64,000 nucleotides of DNA from Hansschlegelia zhihuaiae (GTDB taxonomy: Bacteria; Pseudomonadota; Alphaproteobacteria; Rhizobiales; Methylopilaceae). Location: NCBI RefSeq assembly GCF_004103825.1, contig NZ_RYFI01000005.1:41550-105549 (forward strand), given 5' to 3'. Below, in pieces: positions 26,657 to 37,507 of the stretch; position 1 is the first letter of the stretch; each line of letters opens with the position of its first letter. The translations under genes and the position numbers were made by a program. The notes below the pieces were generated by a model. The model was not told the DNA's origin and searched no databases. It saw nothing but the letters and a program-made list of their open reading frames with translations.

Positions 26657-27925
26657 ATGAAGGTTCTTCTCCTCGGCTCAGGCGGCCGCGAGCACGCGCT
26701 CGCGGCCTCGCTCGCCAAAAGCCCCCTGCTCACGCGCCTCATCGCCGCTCCGGGAAACCCGGGAATCGCCCGTCACGCCGAGTGCATGCCGGTCGCGGTC
26801 GACGACCTCGACGGGATCGTGCGCCTCGCGACGGAACAAGCCGTCGACCTCGTGGTTGTCGGCCCCGAGGCGCCGCTGGTTGCGGGCGTCGTGGATCGGC
26901 TCGCCGAAGCCGGGATCAAGGCTTTTGGGCCGAGCGCCGCCGCCGCCCGGCTCGAGGGCTCCAAGGCCTTCACCAAGGAACTCTGCGAGAAACACGGGAT
27001 CCCGACCGCGGCCTTCCGCCGGTGCCGCTCGGCCGAGGACGCGCGCGCGGCCGTGAAATCCTTCGGCGCGCCCGTCGTGGTCAAGGCTGACGGCCTCGCG
27101 GCCGGCAAGGGCGTCACGGTGGCCGAGACCCTCGAGCAGGCCTACGCCGCGGTCGACGCGATCTTCGCGGGCGACGGCGGCGAGGCCGTGGTCGAGGAGT
27201 TCATGGCCGGCGAGGAGGCCAGCCTGTTCGCGCTGGTCGACGGCCGGACCGCCGTCATTCTCGGCGACGCGCAGGACCACAAGCGCGCCTTCGACGGCGA
27301 CAAGGGTCCGAACACCGGCGGCATGGGGGCCTATTCGCCCGCGCCGGTGCTGAGCCCCGCGCTGATCGACGAAGCGATGGAGAGCATCGTGCGCCCGACC
27401 GTCATGGCGATGGCGGAGGATGGCGCGCCCTTCATCGGCTTCCTCTACGCCGGACTGATGATCGGTCCCGACGGCCCAAGGCTCGTCGAATACAATGTCC
27501 GCTTCGGCGACCCGGAAGCCGAGGTCGTGCTGCCGCGGCTCAAGGACGACCTCCTGGAGTTGTTGCTCGCCGCGGTAGAGGGACGCCTGAAGGGCGTCCA
27601 GCCGAAGTTCCGTCGCGAGACCGCACTGACCGTCGTGATGGCGACCAGGGGCTACCCGGGCGCCTATCGGACCGGCTCTGAGATCCGCGGCGTCGAGAAG
27701 GCCGAAGCCCGCAGCGGCGTCACCGTGTTCCATGCGGGCACTAAGCAGGACGGTGACCGCCTGCTCGCCAATGGCGGCCGCGTGCTCGCCGTGACCGCCC
27801 TCGGCGCCGACGCCTCGGAGGCGCAGATGAACGCCTATTCGGCCGTCGACCTCATTAAATGGCCGGAAGGCTTCTGCCGCCGCGACATCGGCTGGCGCGC
27901 AGCCGCGGCGTCCGAAGAGGGGTGA
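26657..27925 (+). CDS. purD: Phosphoribosylamine-glycine ligase
   Basis: Second step of purine synthesis: joins 5-phosphoribosylamine and glycine using ATP. The 422-residue ATP-grasp enzyme shows [13 protein letters not shown] at the N terminus, the [16 protein letters not shown] nucleotide loop, [21 protein letters not shown], and the metal-binding [11 protein letters not shown]. All are intact. It is not in an operon with other pur genes here, which is common in alphaproteobacteria. Confidence 0.95.
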   Translation: MKVLLLGSGGREHALAASLAKSPLLTRLIAAPGNPGIARHAECMPVAVDDLDGIVRLATEQAVDLVVVGPEAPLVAGVVDRLAEAGIKAFGPSAAAARLEGSKAFTKELCEKHGIPTAAFRRCRSAEDARAAVKSFGAPVVVKADGLAAGKGVTVAETLEQAYAAVDAIFAGDGGEAVVEEFMAGEEASLFALVDGRTAVILGDAQDHKRAFDGDKGPNTGGMGAYSPAPVLSPALIDEAMESIVRPTVMAMAEDGAPFIGFLYAGLMIGPDGPRLVEYNVRFGDPEAEVVLPRLKDDLLELLLAAVEGRLKGVQPKFRRETALTVVMATRGYPGAYRTGSEIRGVEKAEARSGVTVFHAGTKQDGDRLLANGGRVLAVTALGADASEAQMNAYSAVDLIKWPEGFCRRDIGWRAAAASEEG

Positions 27926-27996
27926 GGCTCTTCCTCGGACGGTCGGTCCCGGACGCCTTCACCACAGCGGACGACGAAAGTTATTTGCCGCACTCT

Positions 27997-28013
27997 TGAT
28001 GTTTTGAACATCA
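27997..28013. promoter_or_regulatory. Inverted repeat (candidate operator) upstream of the XRE regulator
   Basis: TGATGTT-TTG-AACATCA is a perfect 7+3+7 dyad, and a further GATGTT half-site follows at 28019-28024. It lies 35 bases before the ATG of the XRE-type regulator and could be its own binding site. The stretch is AT-rich relative to its surroundings, as expected for a promoter. Confidence 0.5.
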
Positions 28014-28048
28014 GTTGCGATGTTTTTAGCCTGACCTCAGGGAAGTCG

Positions 28049-28321
28049 ATGATCAACGCTGCGCAGATGCGGGCCGCCCGGGCCCTTCTCGGGATCGACC
28101 AGCGTCAGCTCGCGGAGATGGCCGGCGTGTCGCTGCCCACCATCCAGCGGATGGAGGCGAGCGAAGGCAATGTGCGGGGCGTCGTCGACACGCTGACGAA
28201 GGTGGTCGAAGCGCTCGACGCCGCCGGCGTCGAGCTCATCGGCGACAATTCTCCGAGCTACGGCGCGGGACGCGGCGTGCGTCTCAAGGCCCCGAAAGGC
28301 GCGGCCGGCGGACCCGGCTGA
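28049..28321 (+). CDS. XRE family helix-turn-helix transcriptional regulator
   Basis: A 90-residue DNA-binding protein. Residues 5-60 form an HTH_XRE domain: AARALLGIDQRQLAEMAGVSLPTIQRMEASEG, followed by a helix with VVEALDAAGVELI. This is the short regulator type often found in alphaproteobacteria, with the MEAS recognition-helix end. The ATG at 28049 follows a GGGAAG; the reading frame is open 45 bases further upstream, but that part overlaps the palindrome. The SulP transporter gene follows after 49 bases, in the same direction, and may be its target. Confidence 0.82.
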   Translation: MINAAQMRAARALLGIDQRQLAEMAGVSLPTIQRMEASEGNVRGVVDTLTKVVEALDAAGVELIGDNSPSYGAGRGVRLKAPKGAAGGPG

Positions 28322-28370
28322 AGGACGACAGCGACGCCGGCGCGTCGCGCGAGAGAAAGACCGGACCGCG

Positions 28371-30089
28371 ATGGCCGCGCATGTTCGTGAGCCGAGCTTC
28401 CTAGAGCTCTACACGCCGAAACTCGTCACGGTTCTGCGGGAGCGCTACGGACTCGCGGACTTCAAAGCGGACGCCGTCGCCGGCCTCACGGTCGCGATCG
28501 TCGCCCTGCCGCTGTCGATGGCGATCGCCATCGCGTCCGGGCTGTCGCCGGATCGCGGCCTCACCACCGCGATCGTCGGCGGTCTCCTGGTGTCGGCGCT
28601 GAGCGGAAGCCGTTTTCAGATCGGCGGCCCCGCAGGGGCCTTCATCGTGCTCGTCGCGGCGACCGTGCAGCAGCATGGCGTCGACGGCCTGATCCTCGCC
28701 ACCATGCTGTCCGGCGTCATTCTGCTGGTCGCGGGGGCGACGGGGCTTGGGACCTTCATCAAATACATTCCCTATCCAGTCACGGTCGGCTTCACGGCCG
28801 GGATCGCGGTCATCATTCTGGCGAGCCAGATCAGGGAACTGCTGGGATTGACCCTCCCGGCGCCGGAACCGGGACCGCTGATCGCGAAGCTCGGCGCGTT
28901 GGCCGACGCTCTTCCGACGGTCAGCGGCCCGGCCGTCCTGATCGCCGGTCTGTCCGTCGGGATCATCGTTGCGGTTCGCCGCTATCGCCCGCATTGGCCC
29001 GGCCTCCTGATCGCCGTCGCGGCTGGCTCCCTGCTCGCCTGGGCGCTCGGCTCGCCGGTCGAGACCATCGGAACGCGCTTCGGCGGCATTCCGCACAGCC
29101 TGCCGGCCCCGCAGCTTCCGGAGATGTCGCCGCAGAAGATCCTGGCCGTCCTGCCGACCGCGTTCGCCTTCGCGCTGCTCGGCGGCATCGAGAGCCTGCT
29201 CTCGGCCGTGGTCGCGGACAGCATGACGGGGCGCCGCCACCGTTCCAATTCGGAACTCGTCGGCCAGGGCGTCGCGAATGTGGCCTCCGCGATGTTCGGC
29301 GGCTTCTGCGTCACCGGAACCATCGCGCGGACGGCCACCAATGTGCGCGCCGGCGCGAGGGGCCCGATCTCCGGCATGCTGCACGCGGTCTTCCTGTTCC
29401 TGTTCATGGCGCTCGCCGCGCCGCTCGCAAGCTACGTCCCGCTCGCCGCGCTTGCGGCCGTGCTGGCGGTGGTCGCGTGGAACATGGTGGAGAAGAACGA
29501 GATCGTGACGCTGCTCCGCGCTTCGCGCGGCGACGCCGCGGTGCTGTTCGCGACCTTCCTGCTGGTCGTGTTCCGCGATCTGACGGAGGGGATCCTGATC
29601 GGGTTCGCGATGGGAGCGCTGCTGTTCCTCCACCGGATGGCCAAGGCGGTGGAGGTCGTTAATGTGGGCGCCATCGCGGAAGACGACGCCCCCGACGCGA
29701 CGGAGAATGGCGGGAGCCGGTACGACGCCGCAATGGCGAGCGATCCGGACGTCGTCGTCTACCGCATCTCCGGCGCGTTCTTCTTCGGCGCGGCCGCGAG
29801 CGTCGCCGCCGCGCTCGATCGCATCGGCGAGCATCCGAAGGCCTATGTGATCGACCTCTCGGGCGTGCCGCTGCTCGACTCGACCGCCGCCGTGAGCATC
29901 GAAGGTTTCGTCCGAAAAGCGCGACGCCGGGAGGCCGCGGTCGTGCTGTCCGGCGCGCAGCCTGCGATCCGGCGCCTGCTGTTCGCGCACGGCGTCCGGC
30001 CGCCCCAGGTGACGTTCCGAAGCAAGCTGCCGGAGGCCGTCGCCGCCGCGCACGCCGCTCTTGCCGTGCGCCCGGATGAGGCCGCCTAG
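28371..30089 (+). CDS. SulP family inorganic anion transporter with STAS domain
   Basis: An inner-membrane transporter of 572 residues with about 12 hydrophobic segments and a C-terminal STAS domain (about residues 460-560). Family signals include ADFKADAVAGLTVAIVALPLSMA near the N terminus, the QIGGPAGAFIVLVA segment, and in STAS the AYVIDLSGVPLLDSTAAVSIEGF motif. SulP proteins carry sulfate, bicarbonate or similar anions; the substrate cannot be told here. The stop lies 1 base before the stop of the convergent Fae gene. Confidence 0.9.
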   Translation: MAAHVREPSFLELYTPKLVTVLRERYGLADFKADAVAGLTVAIVALPLSMAIAIASGLSPDRGLTTAIVGGLLVSALSGSRFQIGGPAGAFIVLVAATVQQHGVDGLILATMLSGVILLVAGATGLGTFIKYIPYPVTVGFTAGIAVIILASQIRELLGLTLPAPEPGPLIAKLGALADALPTVSGPAVLIAGLSVGIIVAVRRYRPHWPGLLIAVAAGSLLAWALGSPVETIGTRFGGIPHSLPAPQLPEMSPQKILAVLPTAFAFALLGGIESLLSAVVADSMTGRRHRSNSELVGQGVANVASAMFGGFCVTGTIARTATNVRAGARGPISGMLHAVFLFLFMALAAPLASYVPLAALAAVLAVVAWNMVEKNEIVTLLRASRGDAAVLFATFLLVVFRDLTEGILIGFAMGALLFLHRMAKAVEVVNVGAIAEDDAPDATENGGSRYDAAMASDPDVVVYRISGAFFFGAAASVAAALDRIGEHPKAYVIDLSGVPLLDSTAAVSIEGFVRKARRREAAVVLSGAQPAIRRLLFAHGVRPPQVTFRSKLPEAVAAAHAALAVRPDEAA

Positions 30090-30090
30090 T

Positions 30091-30639
30091 CTAGACCTTC
30101 CCGTCGAGACCCATCTGGTAATATTTGTGCGTGATCTTGTCCTGGTTCTCGAGCAGCCAGTCGATGGTCGGCTCGGACGCCATGGCCTTGCGGATCGCCT
30201 CGCACATGCCCTTGCGGTGGATCTCGAACAGGATCTTGTGATCGAGGTCCTTGACGTCGACGATGGTGGGCGCAAGCCAGACCGAGCAGATCACGCCGAG
30301 ATCGTTGGCCTTCTCCTTCGGGATGTAGCCGGCGCGGACCGCGTCCAGCACGCCGTTGGCGATCGCGAACTGCACCGTGCCCATCAGGATGTTGGTGTAG
30401 CGCGGGTTGTCGACCGTCACCTTCGAGACGCAGAGCGTCACGGGCCGCACCATGACGTCGGTGTTGAGCAGCGCGAAGACGCGGGTGTGGCCCTGCACCT
30501 GATCGCCGGTCAGCGTCGCGATCGCCGTCCCGACCGGGCCGTCGAGCTCGCCGATCACGACTTCGGGCTCGGCCGCGGTCCCCGGAGGGCCGCCGGCGAC
30601 CAGCGCCTCTCCGGCGCGCAGCACGATGCGGTTGCTCAT
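30091..30639 (-). CDS. Formaldehyde-activating enzyme family protein (divergent Fae paralogue)
   Basis: Fae condenses formaldehyde with tetrahydromethanopterin. This 182-residue protein has the Fae layout: RAGEALVAGG near the N terminus, VVIGELDGPVGTAIA, PVTLCVSKVTV, and an Ile-Pro-Lys-Glu-K-A-N-DLGVICSVW segment. Compared from memory with canonical Fae, the region holding catalytic His17 (VAHID) reads AAEPE here, so that His appears absent. It is therefore a Fae2/Fae3-like paralogue, perhaps with another role in C1 sensing or metabolism. The ATG at 30639 follows AAGGAAAGG. It lies 46 bases downstream of the HAD hydrolase gene, possibly one operon. Confidence 0.85.
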   Translation of the reverse strand: MSNRIVLRAGEALVAGGPPGTAAEPEVVIGELDGPVGTAIATLTGDQVQGHTRVFALLNTDVMVRPVTLCVSKVTVDNPRYTNILMGTVQFAIANGVLDAVRAGYIPKEKANDLGVICSVWLAPTIVDVKDLDHKILFEIHRKGMCEAIRKAMASEPTIDWLLENQDKITHKYYQMGLDGKV

Positions 30640-30685
30640 TGTCGGACCTTTCCTTGGGTTCTGGCGTGGCGACGGCCGACCGCCG

Positions 30686-31558
30686 TCACCAGACGAGCCT
30701 GGGCATGACGGCGACCGGCTGGTAGCCGTGCTCGGCGAACAGCGCCGCGAGCTTTTCGGGATCCGGAGCGCCCGGGCCGAGCTCCTCGGCATGGATTCCG
30801 TCGGCGACGAAGACGCAGTCGAGGCCGGCGGCCGTCGCGCCCGCGAGATCAGTGCGCACGGCGTCGCCGATCGCCACCGCGCGCGAACGATGGACGTCGC
30901 GGCCGAGGATGTCGCCCGCGAGCCGGAGCGCGGCCTCGTAGACCGCCGGATAGGGCTTTCCGGCCCAAAGCACCTCGCCGCCCATCTCCTCGTAGCGGTC
31001 GGCGATCGCGCCCGCGCACCAGAGCTGAGTCGCGCCGACCATCACCACGAGGTCGGGATTGGCGCAGATCAGCGCGAGCCCACGACGCTTCAGCTCGGCG
31101 AGGCGGTCCGCATAATCGTCGGGGTTTTCATTGGCGTCGTCCACGAGGCCCGTCACCACGGCGATCGGGGCCTCCTCCAGCGCGACCAGCCTCAGCCGCT
31201 CGTCGCCGAGCAGCGGCAGGTCGCGCTTCGGGCCGATGTGGTGGACGTCCGTCAGGCCGCGATCCGCCAGCATGCGGCGCGAGACGTCGCCCGAGGTGAT
31301 GACCGCGTCCCAGGCCGAGCGCGGCACGCCCTTCTCGTCGAGATTGCCGACCACCCATTCGGAGGCGCGCGGCGCGTTCGACACGAGGACCACTGCGCCG
31401 CCCGCCGCCCGGAAGCGCGTCAGCGCGTCGGCGGCGTCGAGATGCGCCGTCACGCCGTCATGCAGCACGCCCCAAACGTCGCACAGCACGACCTCGTAGC
31501 CATGGGCGAGCGGCGCGAAACGCGCGAAGGCGGGCGAGGCGTCGGAGATCGCGGACAT
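30686..31558 (-). CDS. HAD superfamily class IIA hydrolase (TIGR01459 type)
   Basis: A NagD-like phosphatase of 290 residues. Motif I reads LCDVWGVLHDG (nucleophile Asp followed by the acid/base position Gly-Val), motif II has VLVSNAPR, and the C2-cap region is followed by GKPYPAVYEAAL and VAIGDAVRTDLAGATAAGLD, which supply motifs III and IV. The TIGR01459 group is common in alphaproteobacteria. Substrate unknown. It lies upstream of the Fae paralogue. Confidence 0.88.
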   Translation of the reverse strand: MSAISDASPAFARFAPLAHGYEVVLCDVWGVLHDGVTAHLDAADALTRFRAAGGAVVLVSNAPRASEWVVGNLDEKGVPRSAWDAVITSGDVSRRMLADRGLTDVHHIGPKRDLPLLGDERLRLVALEEAPIAVVTGLVDDANENPDDYADRLAELKRRGLALICANPDLVVMVGATQLWCAGAIADRYEEMGGEVLWAGKPYPAVYEAALRLAGDILGRDVHRSRAVAIGDAVRTDLAGATAAGLDCVFVADGIHAEELGPGAPDPEKLAALFAEHGYQPVAVMPRLVW

Positions 31559-31632
31559 GGGGGCTTCGGCTAAGCGGGGCGCCGTCCGGCGTCAAGGCGA
31601 AGCGCAGGACCTTTCGCCGCGCGGGGCGGTCC

Positions 31633-33057
31633 TCAGCGCGCCCCGACGCTGCGCGGCACGAGCCTCGGCTGTTGCGCGGCAGCCCGGTGCTCGGCCCGCG
31701 GTTCCTGGGCGGAGGCCGGCCGCGCCGGCCGCGGCGCGCCGAACAGCAGCCCTTGGCCGAAGCGCACCTCCATGTCGAGCAGCTCCGGCACGGTCCGCTC
31801 GCCCTCGACATGCGTCGCGATGAGCTCGACGCCGTGGCGGGAGAACAGGCTCGCGAGATCGGCGGGATGGATCGTCGCGCCCTTGGCGGCGTCGGGATCG
31901 AGCAGCCTTGTGGCCGGCGTCTTCACGAAGCGGACGCCGCGCCGGGCGAGCTCGCGCGGCTCGAGCGTCAGGTTCTCGGCCTTGTCCAGCGACAGCCGGA
32001 CGCCGGTCGCTGTGAGCCCCTCGAGCGCCGGAGCCTCCTCGACTCCGAGGCCCTCGAACGACGCTTGCGGGATCTCCAGGATGATGAGCCGCCTCAGCTC
32101 CGCCTGCTTCTCGAACAAGCCCGAGATGGCGGCGAGGGCGGACGCATCGCGCAGCGTCTCCGGAGCAATGTTGCAGAACACGGCGCCGCCGCCGCGCGCC
32201 GAGAGCCGAAGCGCGATCGCGGCCGAGCGCTCGATCACGCGACGGTCGATCTCGCCGATCCGGCCATGGGCGATCGCCGCCGGCAGGAACGCCTCGGCGG
32301 GCAGCAGGCCGTCCTGTTCGACGAGCCGCGCGAAAGCTTCGTAATGCGCCGTCCGGCGGTTCGGAAGGGTGACGACGGGCTGGAGATGCGCCTCGATCCG
32401 GTCGTCGGCGAGCGCCCGGTCGATGCGCCGGAGGAGGTCGGAGGCGTCCGCTTCGGCGCCGGGCGCCTCGTCCTCAAGGTCGAAAGGCTCCGGCGGGGTG
32501 ATCTTCGCCTCGATGCGGCGCGGCGCGGCGACGGGCTTCGGCTCAGGCGCGGAAGCTTCCGGCTCGGGCTGCGGCGCCGGCCTGGGTTTGGCCTTGGGCG
32601 CAGGCGCGGGCTCCGCTCTTGCGATCGCCTCCCGCTCGACCTTCGCCAAAGCGAGCCGCGTGATCGCGACGTCGTGGGCGGCGACCTCCTTGGCGACCGT
32701 CGTCACCAGCGCGCCAAGCGCCGCGATCTCGTCGACCAGCGGACGGGTCGCGGCCCGCGCGCGCTCCCCCGCGGCGCCGTCGAGGCCCGACACCCGGAGC
32801 TCGAGCGTCTCCAGCCGGTTCTGCAGGTCGGTGACGACGCGGTCGATGTCGTCGAGCCGCCCGTCGTCCTTCGGCGCCGCGCGCAGGAAGGCGAGATGCG
32901 TGACAGCCATGCCGGCGAGCGACGCGAAGCCGACCAGCACGGAGCCCGCAAGGTCGAGCCCCAGCCCCTGCCCCGCCACCACGGACACGCAACCCGCCGT
33001 CACCGCCATGGCGGCGGCGACGAAGAGCGCGGCGGGCTTCGACATTCGGGCGTCCAT
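31633..33057 (-). CDS. Membrane protein with degenerate EAL domain
   Basis: A 474-residue protein. Two hydrophobic segments lie near the N terminus (about 8-30 and 36-58), then a helical, coiled-coil-like region (67-150), a Pro/Ala/Lys-rich linker, and an EAL-like domain (about 205-455). The EAL motif reads YEAFARL, and the DDFGTG segment is replaced by LSLDKAENL, so two catalytic carboxylates are lost. It probably binds but does not hydrolyse c-di-GMP, or acts through protein contacts. Similar membrane EAL proteins occur in Hyphomicrobiales. Confidence 0.78.
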   Translation of the reverse strand: MDARMSKPAALFVAAAMAVTAGCVSVVAGQGLGLDLAGSVLVGFASLAGMAVTHLAFLRAAPKDDGRLDDIDRVVTDLQNRLETLELRVSGLDGAAGERARAATRPLVDEIAALGALVTTVAKEVAAHDVAITRLALAKVEREAIARAEPAPAPKAKPRPAPQPEPEASAPEPKPVAAPRRIEAKITPPEPFDLEDEAPGAEADASDLLRRIDRALADDRIEAHLQPVVTLPNRRTAHYEAFARLVEQDGLLPAEAFLPAAIAHGRIGEIDRRVIERSAAIALRLSARGGGAVFCNIAPETLRDASALAAISGLFEKQAELRRLIILEIPQASFEGLGVEEAPALEGLTATGVRLSLDKAENLTLEPRELARRGVRFVKTPATRLLDPDAAKGATIHPADLASLFSRHGVELIATHVEGERTVPELLDMEVRFGQGLLFGAPRPARPASAQEPRAEHRAAAQQPRLVPRSVGAR

Positions 33058-33376
33058 TCGAGATCAGCCAGGACATTTTGGCCGATTCGCCACGCCCCTC
33101 CTAATCTCTCGGCGCAGATCGCATGTGCTCAATATGAAATGTGGCTCACCTGCCGAGACGACGGCGTGAGACGTCTTCCGTTCGACATGTGCGGGCCGCG
33201 AGAGCGGCGCGATCGCTCCGACGACGCGCTGTCGCCTCCGCGCTGGTGGCCAGGGCGGGATGACGCTGCCTGAGCGTTCGAACACCTTTCATTTACCCTG
33301 TTGGGCGACCTTGGGCCTCGCGCCCAAGCCGAACCTCCGGCCGGCGCGCCCCCTAAGCGCCAAGGGTCGCCGCCTC
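33058..33376. other. Intergenic region without a supported gene (319 bases)
   Basis: Lies between the start of the EAL-type gene (minus strand) and the sigma-54 response regulator (plus strand), so it should contain both promoters. Around 33120-33145 the composition is AT-richer (CTCAATATGAAATGTGG). No clear -35/-10 pair or inverted repeat was found. An in-frame upstream ATG at 33260 would extend the regulator by 39 residues but the added sequence has no family match. Confidence 0.6.
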
Positions 33377-34792
<1,416 letters not shown>

Positions 34793-34863
34793 TCGCCAGC
34801 GGCCTTGACGCCGCGCCGCGGATGACGTCAGCGTCCGCTCCCTTGCCAAGCCAAGGGAACGAA

Positions 34864-35994
34864 ATGGCCGAAAGCTACGATCTCGCGGTGGTGGGCGCCG
34901 GCGTCGTCGGGCTCGCCCATGCGCTCGCCGCCGCCCGGAGCGGCCGGCGCGTCGTGGTCATCGAGCGCGACCCGCGCGCCAACGGCGCCTCCATCCGCAT
35001 GACCGGGCTCGTCACCGTGGCCGGGCATGCGTCGGGCGCGATGTGGCGCCGGGCGAGACGCTCGCGCGAGATCTGGGCCGACGTGTGCGCGCAGGCCGGC
35101 GTCCGGATCGAGCATGAGGGGCTCGCCATCGTGGCGCGGCGGCCCGAGGCCGCAATCGCGCTCGACGCCTTCGCGGCGAGCGAGGCCGGCGAAGGCTGCT
35201 CGTTCTACCAACCGGACGACGCGCACGCGCTCTTCCCGCAGTTCAAGGGCGACATCGCTGGCGTGTTCTGGAGCCCGGACGAGTTGCGCGTCGAAGCCAA
35301 GTCGGCGCTCGCGAAGATCGCCGCGTGGCTCGAAGACGCGCACGACGTCGCCTTCAAATGGGAGACGGCGGTGTCGGGCGTCGCCGACGGCGAAGTCACG
35401 ACCTCGCGCGGCCCCGTCTCGGCCGCCGCGACCGTGGTGTGCGCCGGCGACGATTTCCGCACTCTGTTCGCCGACCGGCTCACGGGCGCCGGCCTCACCA
35501 AGGCGAAGTCCTCGATGCTCCGGGTCAGGGTGGAGGACGGGTACGAGCTGCCAGGCGCAGTCGCGAGCGACCTCACGATCCTGAGGCTGCCGGGCTTCGA
35601 GGAGCTCGACGGCGTCGAGGCGCTGCGCGCGCGGCTCGAACAGGAGCAGCCGGAGCATCTCCGGCATGGCGTGGCGCTGCTCGTGGCGCAGTCCTCCGAC
35701 GGGTCGCTCGTGGTTTCCGGGAGCCGCGAGCTCAGCGCCTGTCCGGACCCGTTCGAGACCCAGGTCGTCGAAGACCTGATCCTGGAGGAATTCGCGGCGG
35801 TGCTCGGCCGCAAGCCGAAGCAGGTCGTGTCGCGCTGGGCCGGAGCCTACGCCTATTCGACGGAGCGGCCGGTGGTGACGGACGCGCCCTCCGACCGGGT
35901 GCGGGTCGTGGTGGCGGCCTCCCCGGCCGGCGCAAGCTCCGCCTTCGCGGTCGCCGAGGAGACCATCGCCGGCCTGTTCGGCAAGGGCGGCTGA
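34864..35994 (+). CDS. FAD-dependent oxidoreductase of the D-amino-acid oxidase superfamily (TIGR03364 type)
   Basis: A 376-residue flavoenzyme. The N-terminal Rossmann motif VVGAGVVGLAHALAAARSGRRVVVIERD binds FAD. The sequence then shows RMTGLVTVAGHASGAMW, and near the end VSRWAGAYAYSTERPVVTDAP. This pattern matches the TIGR03364 (HpnW) group, FAD-dependent oxidoreductases often found with phosphonate catabolism. No phosphonate genes are visible here, so the substrate is open. The ATG at 34864 follows AAGGGAACGA. Confidence 0.8.
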   Translation: MAESYDLAVVGAGVVGLAHALAAARSGRRVVVIERDPRANGASIRMTGLVTVAGHASGAMWRRARRSREIWADVCAQAGVRIEHEGLAIVARRPEAAIALDAFAASEAGEGCSFYQPDDAHALFPQFKGDIAGVFWSPDELRVEAKSALAKIAAWLEDAHDVAFKWETAVSGVADGEVTTSRGPVSAAATVVCAGDDFRTLFADRLTGAGLTKAKSSMLRVRVEDGYELPGAVASDLTILRLPGFEELDGVEALRARLEQEQPEHLRHGVALLVAQSSDGSLVVSGSRELSACPDPFETQVVEDLILEEFAAVLGRKPKQVVSRWAGAYAYSTERPVVTDAPSDRVRVVVAASPAGASSAFAVAEETIAGLFGKGG

Positions 35995-36149
35995 ACCGGC
36001 CGTCCCCGCCGGAACCTGTGCGGACCGGCAATTTTTAGAAGACCTCTTCAGGCTCCGTCAGCAATCTTGCGGCAGGCTCGTTCGCGAGCCGGCGCCCGCC
36101 GGAACGATTCCGCTCGCGCCGCCGAAGCCGCCTCTCCGGAGCCGAAGTC

Positions 36150-37505
36150 GTGTCATTGAGCCCCGCCGAGGCGACCCGAGCCAGGATCGCGCTTCAGCGC
36201 TTCGGACTGGGTCCCAAGCCGGGCGTGCTGGAGCGCATCGGCGTGGATCCGGCCGCCGCCCTTAAAGCCGAGCTCGACGAACCGGGCGTTGCATTGATCG
36301 ACGATCCGGAGCTGCCGACCCGCAAGGCCGCGGCGCGGCTCTCGCAGAAGAGCTTCGAGGCGGCCGAGACGATCCGCCTGCTCGAGCTCAAGGCGCGGCT
36401 CAAGAAGCACCTGCGCGCCGAGATCGGCTTCGTCGAACGGCTGGTGGTGTTCTGGTCGAACCATTTCTCGATGTCGATCAACAAGGACCAGACGATCCGC
36501 GGCACGATCGGCCAGCTCGAACGCGACGTCATCCGCAAACATGTCCTCGGCAAGTTCGCCGACATGCAGCGCGGCGTGATGCAGCACCCGGGCATGCTCC
36601 GCTACCTCGACAACGAGGAGTCGATGGGGCCGAAATCCGAGATCGGCATCGCCTGGGGCCGCGGCGTCAACGAGAACCTCGCCCGCGAACTGCTGGAGCT
36701 GCACACGCTCGGCGCCGGCGGCGGCTACAGCGAGACCGACGTCACCAGCATGGCGCTGCTCATCTCCGGCTGGTCCTATGTGCGCGGCTGGGAGGTCGGG
36801 CAGGACTGGGCCGACGTGCCGGACGGCATGTCCGGCCAGTTCTATTTCCGGCCGAAGTGGCACGAACCCGGCCCCATCGCCTTCATGGGCAAGACCTATC
36901 CGGCGGGCGGGATCGAGCAGGGCGAGCAGGCGCTGCTCGACATCTCGCGCAACCCCGCGACCGCCCAGCACATCGCCTTCAAGCTCGTCCGCCACTTCAT
37001 CACCGACGAGCCGACGCCCGAGATGGTCGATCCGGTCGCCGCGGCGTTCCGCGACAGCGACGGCGACCTCAAGGCGACGACGCTGGCGCTGATCGCGCTG
37101 CCCGCGGCCTGGAGCGCGCCCTTCGCCAAGCTCCGGACCCCCTACGAGCTCGCGGTCGCGCAGTTCCGGGCGCTCGGGACCCTCTATGTGAGGGACAATA
37201 TGTGGGCCTTCACCGAGCCGTTGCGCGCCATGAACAACCTGCCCTGGGAGCGCCCGGCGCCGGACGGCTATTCGGACGAGACCTACGCCTGGCTCGATCC
37301 CGACGGCATGACGATCCGGCTCGACACCGCGATGCTCGCGGTCGACGTCTTCGCCGAGGAGTTCTCCGGCAAGCCGCTCAATCTCGGGCGCGCGCTCTAC
37401 GGCGCGGCGCTGTCGCGCGACACCGAATCCGCGCTGACCTGGCTCACCGAGAAGCGGATCGGCCTCACCGTCCTGTTCATGTCGCCCGAGTTCCAGCGGA
37501 GATAG
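36150..37505 (+). CDS. DUF1800 domain-containing protein
   Basis: A 451-residue protein. The N-terminal RIALQRFGLGPKPG, the VVFWSNHFSMSI segment, the HPGMLRYLDNEESMGP segment, and NENLARELLELHTLG with GYSETDVTSMALLISGW are typical of DUF1800. No signal peptide is seen. It sits 2 bases before a DUF1501 gene and the two families nearly always occur together, which indicates a joint function. Their role is not established. The start is a GTG at 36150. The 155 bases before it hold no gene. Confidence 0.88.
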   Translation: MSLSPAEATRARIALQRFGLGPKPGVLERIGVDPAAALKAELDEPGVALIDDPELPTRKAAARLSQKSFEAAETIRLLELKARLKKHLRAEIGFVERLVVFWSNHFSMSINKDQTIRGTIGQLERDVIRKHVLGKFADMQRGVMQHPGMLRYLDNEESMGPKSEIGIAWGRGVNENLARELLELHTLGAGGGYSETDVTSMALLISGWSYVRGWEVGQDWADVPDGMSGQFYFRPKWHEPGPIAFMGKTYPAGGIEQGEQALLDISRNPATAQHIAFKLVRHFITDEPTPEMVDPVAAAFRDSDGDLKATTLALIALPAAWSAPFAKLRTPYELAVAQFRALGTLYVRDNMWAFTEPLRAMNNLPWERPAPDGYSDETYAWLDPDGMTIRLDTAMLAVDVFAEEFSGKPLNLGRALYGAALSRDTESALTWLTEKRIGLTVLFMSPEFQRR

Positions 37506-37507
37506 GC

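Noticed and set aside
33260-33376. N-terminal extension of the sigma-54 regulator from the ATG at 33260
   Set aside because: The added 39 residues have no receiver-domain similarity and the ATG at 33377 has an AAGGG site; the shorter form is of normal length.
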